From the NCBI GenBank assembly GCA_011046405.1, contig DSAR01000047.1, positions 1 to 6,033 on the forward strand: a stretch of DNA of 6,033 nt, read 5' to 3'. Each line of letters begins with the position of its first letter. Within the stretch, counting starts at the first letter, position 1. Both the position numbers and the translations under genes were made by a program. Below, in pieces: positions 5,193 through 6,033 of this stretch. The DNA is from Chloroflexota bacterium (GTDB lineage: Bacteria > Chloroflexota > Anaerolineae > B4-G1). Under the pieces are notes generated by a model. The model was not told the DNA's origin. It made no database searches and was given only the letters and a program-made list of their open reading frames with translations.

Positions 5193-6033
5193 ATGCCGTA
5201 TATACGGGGTTTCACCAGGCTGGGAATCGTTGCGATGGGGTTGGCCTTGCTCCTGGCGCTCGTCGCACAGCGATCCCTCTGCTCTGCGGGCGGGCCGGTA
5301 CCCACAGATTTGGGCCTCGCGCGCGCATCACTCGCTGCCCGGGAGGGTCGGTCTCTCTCGTCGAGATGGGGGCAGGACGCGACGCTCGCTGCGGGACCCA
5401 GGCTGGCCGCTTCCTCCGCCTCGGAGGCGTGGCAGCCTTATCCACTCCACGGTGGCGAGATGACGTCCATCGCGATGGGACCCGTGGTCACCGAGGGAAC
5501 GACGTACGTCGAGACGGTCTACGCCGGCACCCGGGACGCTGGTGTCTTCAAGACGAGCGACGGGGGCCAATCCTGGCAGCCGGCCCGGGCCGGGCTGACG
5601 TTCTTCCCCATCAGGACGCTGGTGATAGATCCCCAGGATCCGAACGTCCTGTACGCCGGGACTGACTACGACGGTGTCTGGAAATCTAGCGATGGCGGCC
5701 AAACCTGGTCCAAGTCGAGCAGCGGCCTTTACGAGGACCTGCTCGTCTTCGACGTCGAGATCGACCCGCAGGACACCGACACGCTTTACGCCGGTCTCGG
5801 CGGCGGGGTGGGCCTGACCATCGGCAACGTCTACAAATCAGAGGACGGCGGCGCGACCTGGACGCTGAGAGACGCCGGGATACCCCGATCCTCGGAAACG
5901 AGCACCTACACCAACGCCATTTTCACCCTGGCGATCGATCCCATCAATCCTTCGCTGCTCTACGCCGGGACGAATTTCGAGGGCGCTTTTCGCTCCACCG
6001 ACGGCGGCGCGACCTGGGCCGCGATCAACGCCG
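5193..6033 (+). CDS. secreted Asp-box/BNR-repeat beta-propeller protein (YCF48/sialidase-like repeats), 3' truncated
   Basis: The frame is open from ATG 5193 to the window end, giving 280 residues without a stop, so the C-terminus is missing. The N-terminus is a signal peptide: an arginine-containing start (R5, R9), a hydrophobic core of about residues 10-25, and possible cleavage after CSA (30-32). A low-complexity A/S/R-rich linker follows (about 38-80). From about 105 there are four repeats, each with a [VL]YAG strand, a G-[VA]-[FWY]-[KR] strand, an Asp-box S/T/E-D-G-G-x-S/T-W (122-128, 166-172, 217-223, 269-275), and, in the first three, an IDP turn ending near N/D. These are the marks of BNR/Asp-box (sialidase-, YCF48- and VPS10-like) propellers. 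Such folds usually bind ligands or proteins outside the membrane; the sialidase catalytic arginines and tyrosine cannot be judged from the part seen, so no enzyme activity is claimed. The third repeat has a longer insertion. It probably shares a transcript with the preceding membrane protein. Confidence 0.88.
   Translation, partial: MPYIRGFTRLGIVAMGLALLLALVAQRSLCSAGGPVPTDLGLARASLAAREGRSLSSRWGQDATLAAGPRLAASSASEAWQPYPLHGGEMTSIAMGPVVTEGTTYVETVYAGTRDAGVFKTSDGGQSWQPARAGLTFFPIRTLVIDPQDPNVLYAGTDYDGVWKSSDGGQTWSKSSSGLYEDLLVFDVEIDPQDTDTLYAGLGGGVGLTIGNVYKSEDGGATWTLRDAGIPRSSETSTYTNAIFTLAIDPINPSLLYAGTNFEGAFRSTDGGATWAAINA
5844..6017 (+). repeat. 18-bp exact direct repeat within the propeller gene
   Basis: GACGGCGGCGCGACCTGG occurs at 5844-5861 and again at 6000-6017, encoding the Asp-box core DGGATW in repeats three and four. 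The nucleotide identity at two blades suggests relatively recent blade duplication or gene conversion, although strong protein constraint and codon bias alone could produce it. Confidence 0.8.

Noticed and set aside
5328..5702. 124-codon open frame on the minus strand
   Set aside because: Antisense to the propeller gene, whose signal peptide, ribosome site and Asp-boxes are convincing on the plus strand.
1..6033. tRNA, rRNA, CRISPR array, integrase or transposase
   Set aside because: None was seen on reading both strands: no regularly spaced repeats, no cloverleaf-like segment and no mobile-element protein motif.

Overview
The window is a mostly high-GC bacterial stretch with good Shine-Dalgarno sites and short gaps between genes. 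Base 1 is probably a contig edge, because the first 84 bases form a perfect fold-back palindrome. The last gene runs off the right end. The gene families (a YegD-like Hsp70, an APH-like kinase with a membrane hairpin, a STAND-type ATPase carrying an OmpR winged helix, and a BNR/Asp-box propeller) would fit a Chloroflexota-like or other large-genome environmental bacterium. That placement is an inference from gene flavour; no phylogenetic marker gene is complete here.

Left part, + strand: the 3' end of a gene with a possible GyrA/ParC-type C-terminal blade (to 273), then an Hsp70 nucleotide-binding-domain protein without a substrate-binding domain (about 283-1665), then a two-transmembrane-helix protein with an APH/protein-kinase-like phosphotransferase domain (1685-3223). 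The gaps are 9 and 19 bases, so these three look like one transcription unit.

Middle, - strand: one gene (4566-3232) for a P-loop STAND-like ATPase with a C-terminal OmpR/PhoB-type DNA-binding winged helix. It converges on the kinase gene with only 8 bases between the two stop codons. It has its own strong extended -10 promoter in a 207-base intergenic region that is clearly AT-richer (about 44% GC by hand count) than the flanking genes.

Right part, + strand, divergent from the ATPase gene: a small two-helix membrane protein with a recognisable but functionally unassigned N-terminal motif (4774-5163), then, 29 bases later, a secreted Asp-box/BNR-repeat beta-propeller (5193 to the window end, open).

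The most interesting reading is that the Hsp70-like ATPase, the membrane-anchored kinase-like protein and the STAND-ATPase/DNA-binding protein form one signalling or conflict-type module: chaperone-like sensor, membrane phosphotransferase, and NTP-controlled transcription factor. Sequence supports each component; the functional link between them is inferred from gene position only.
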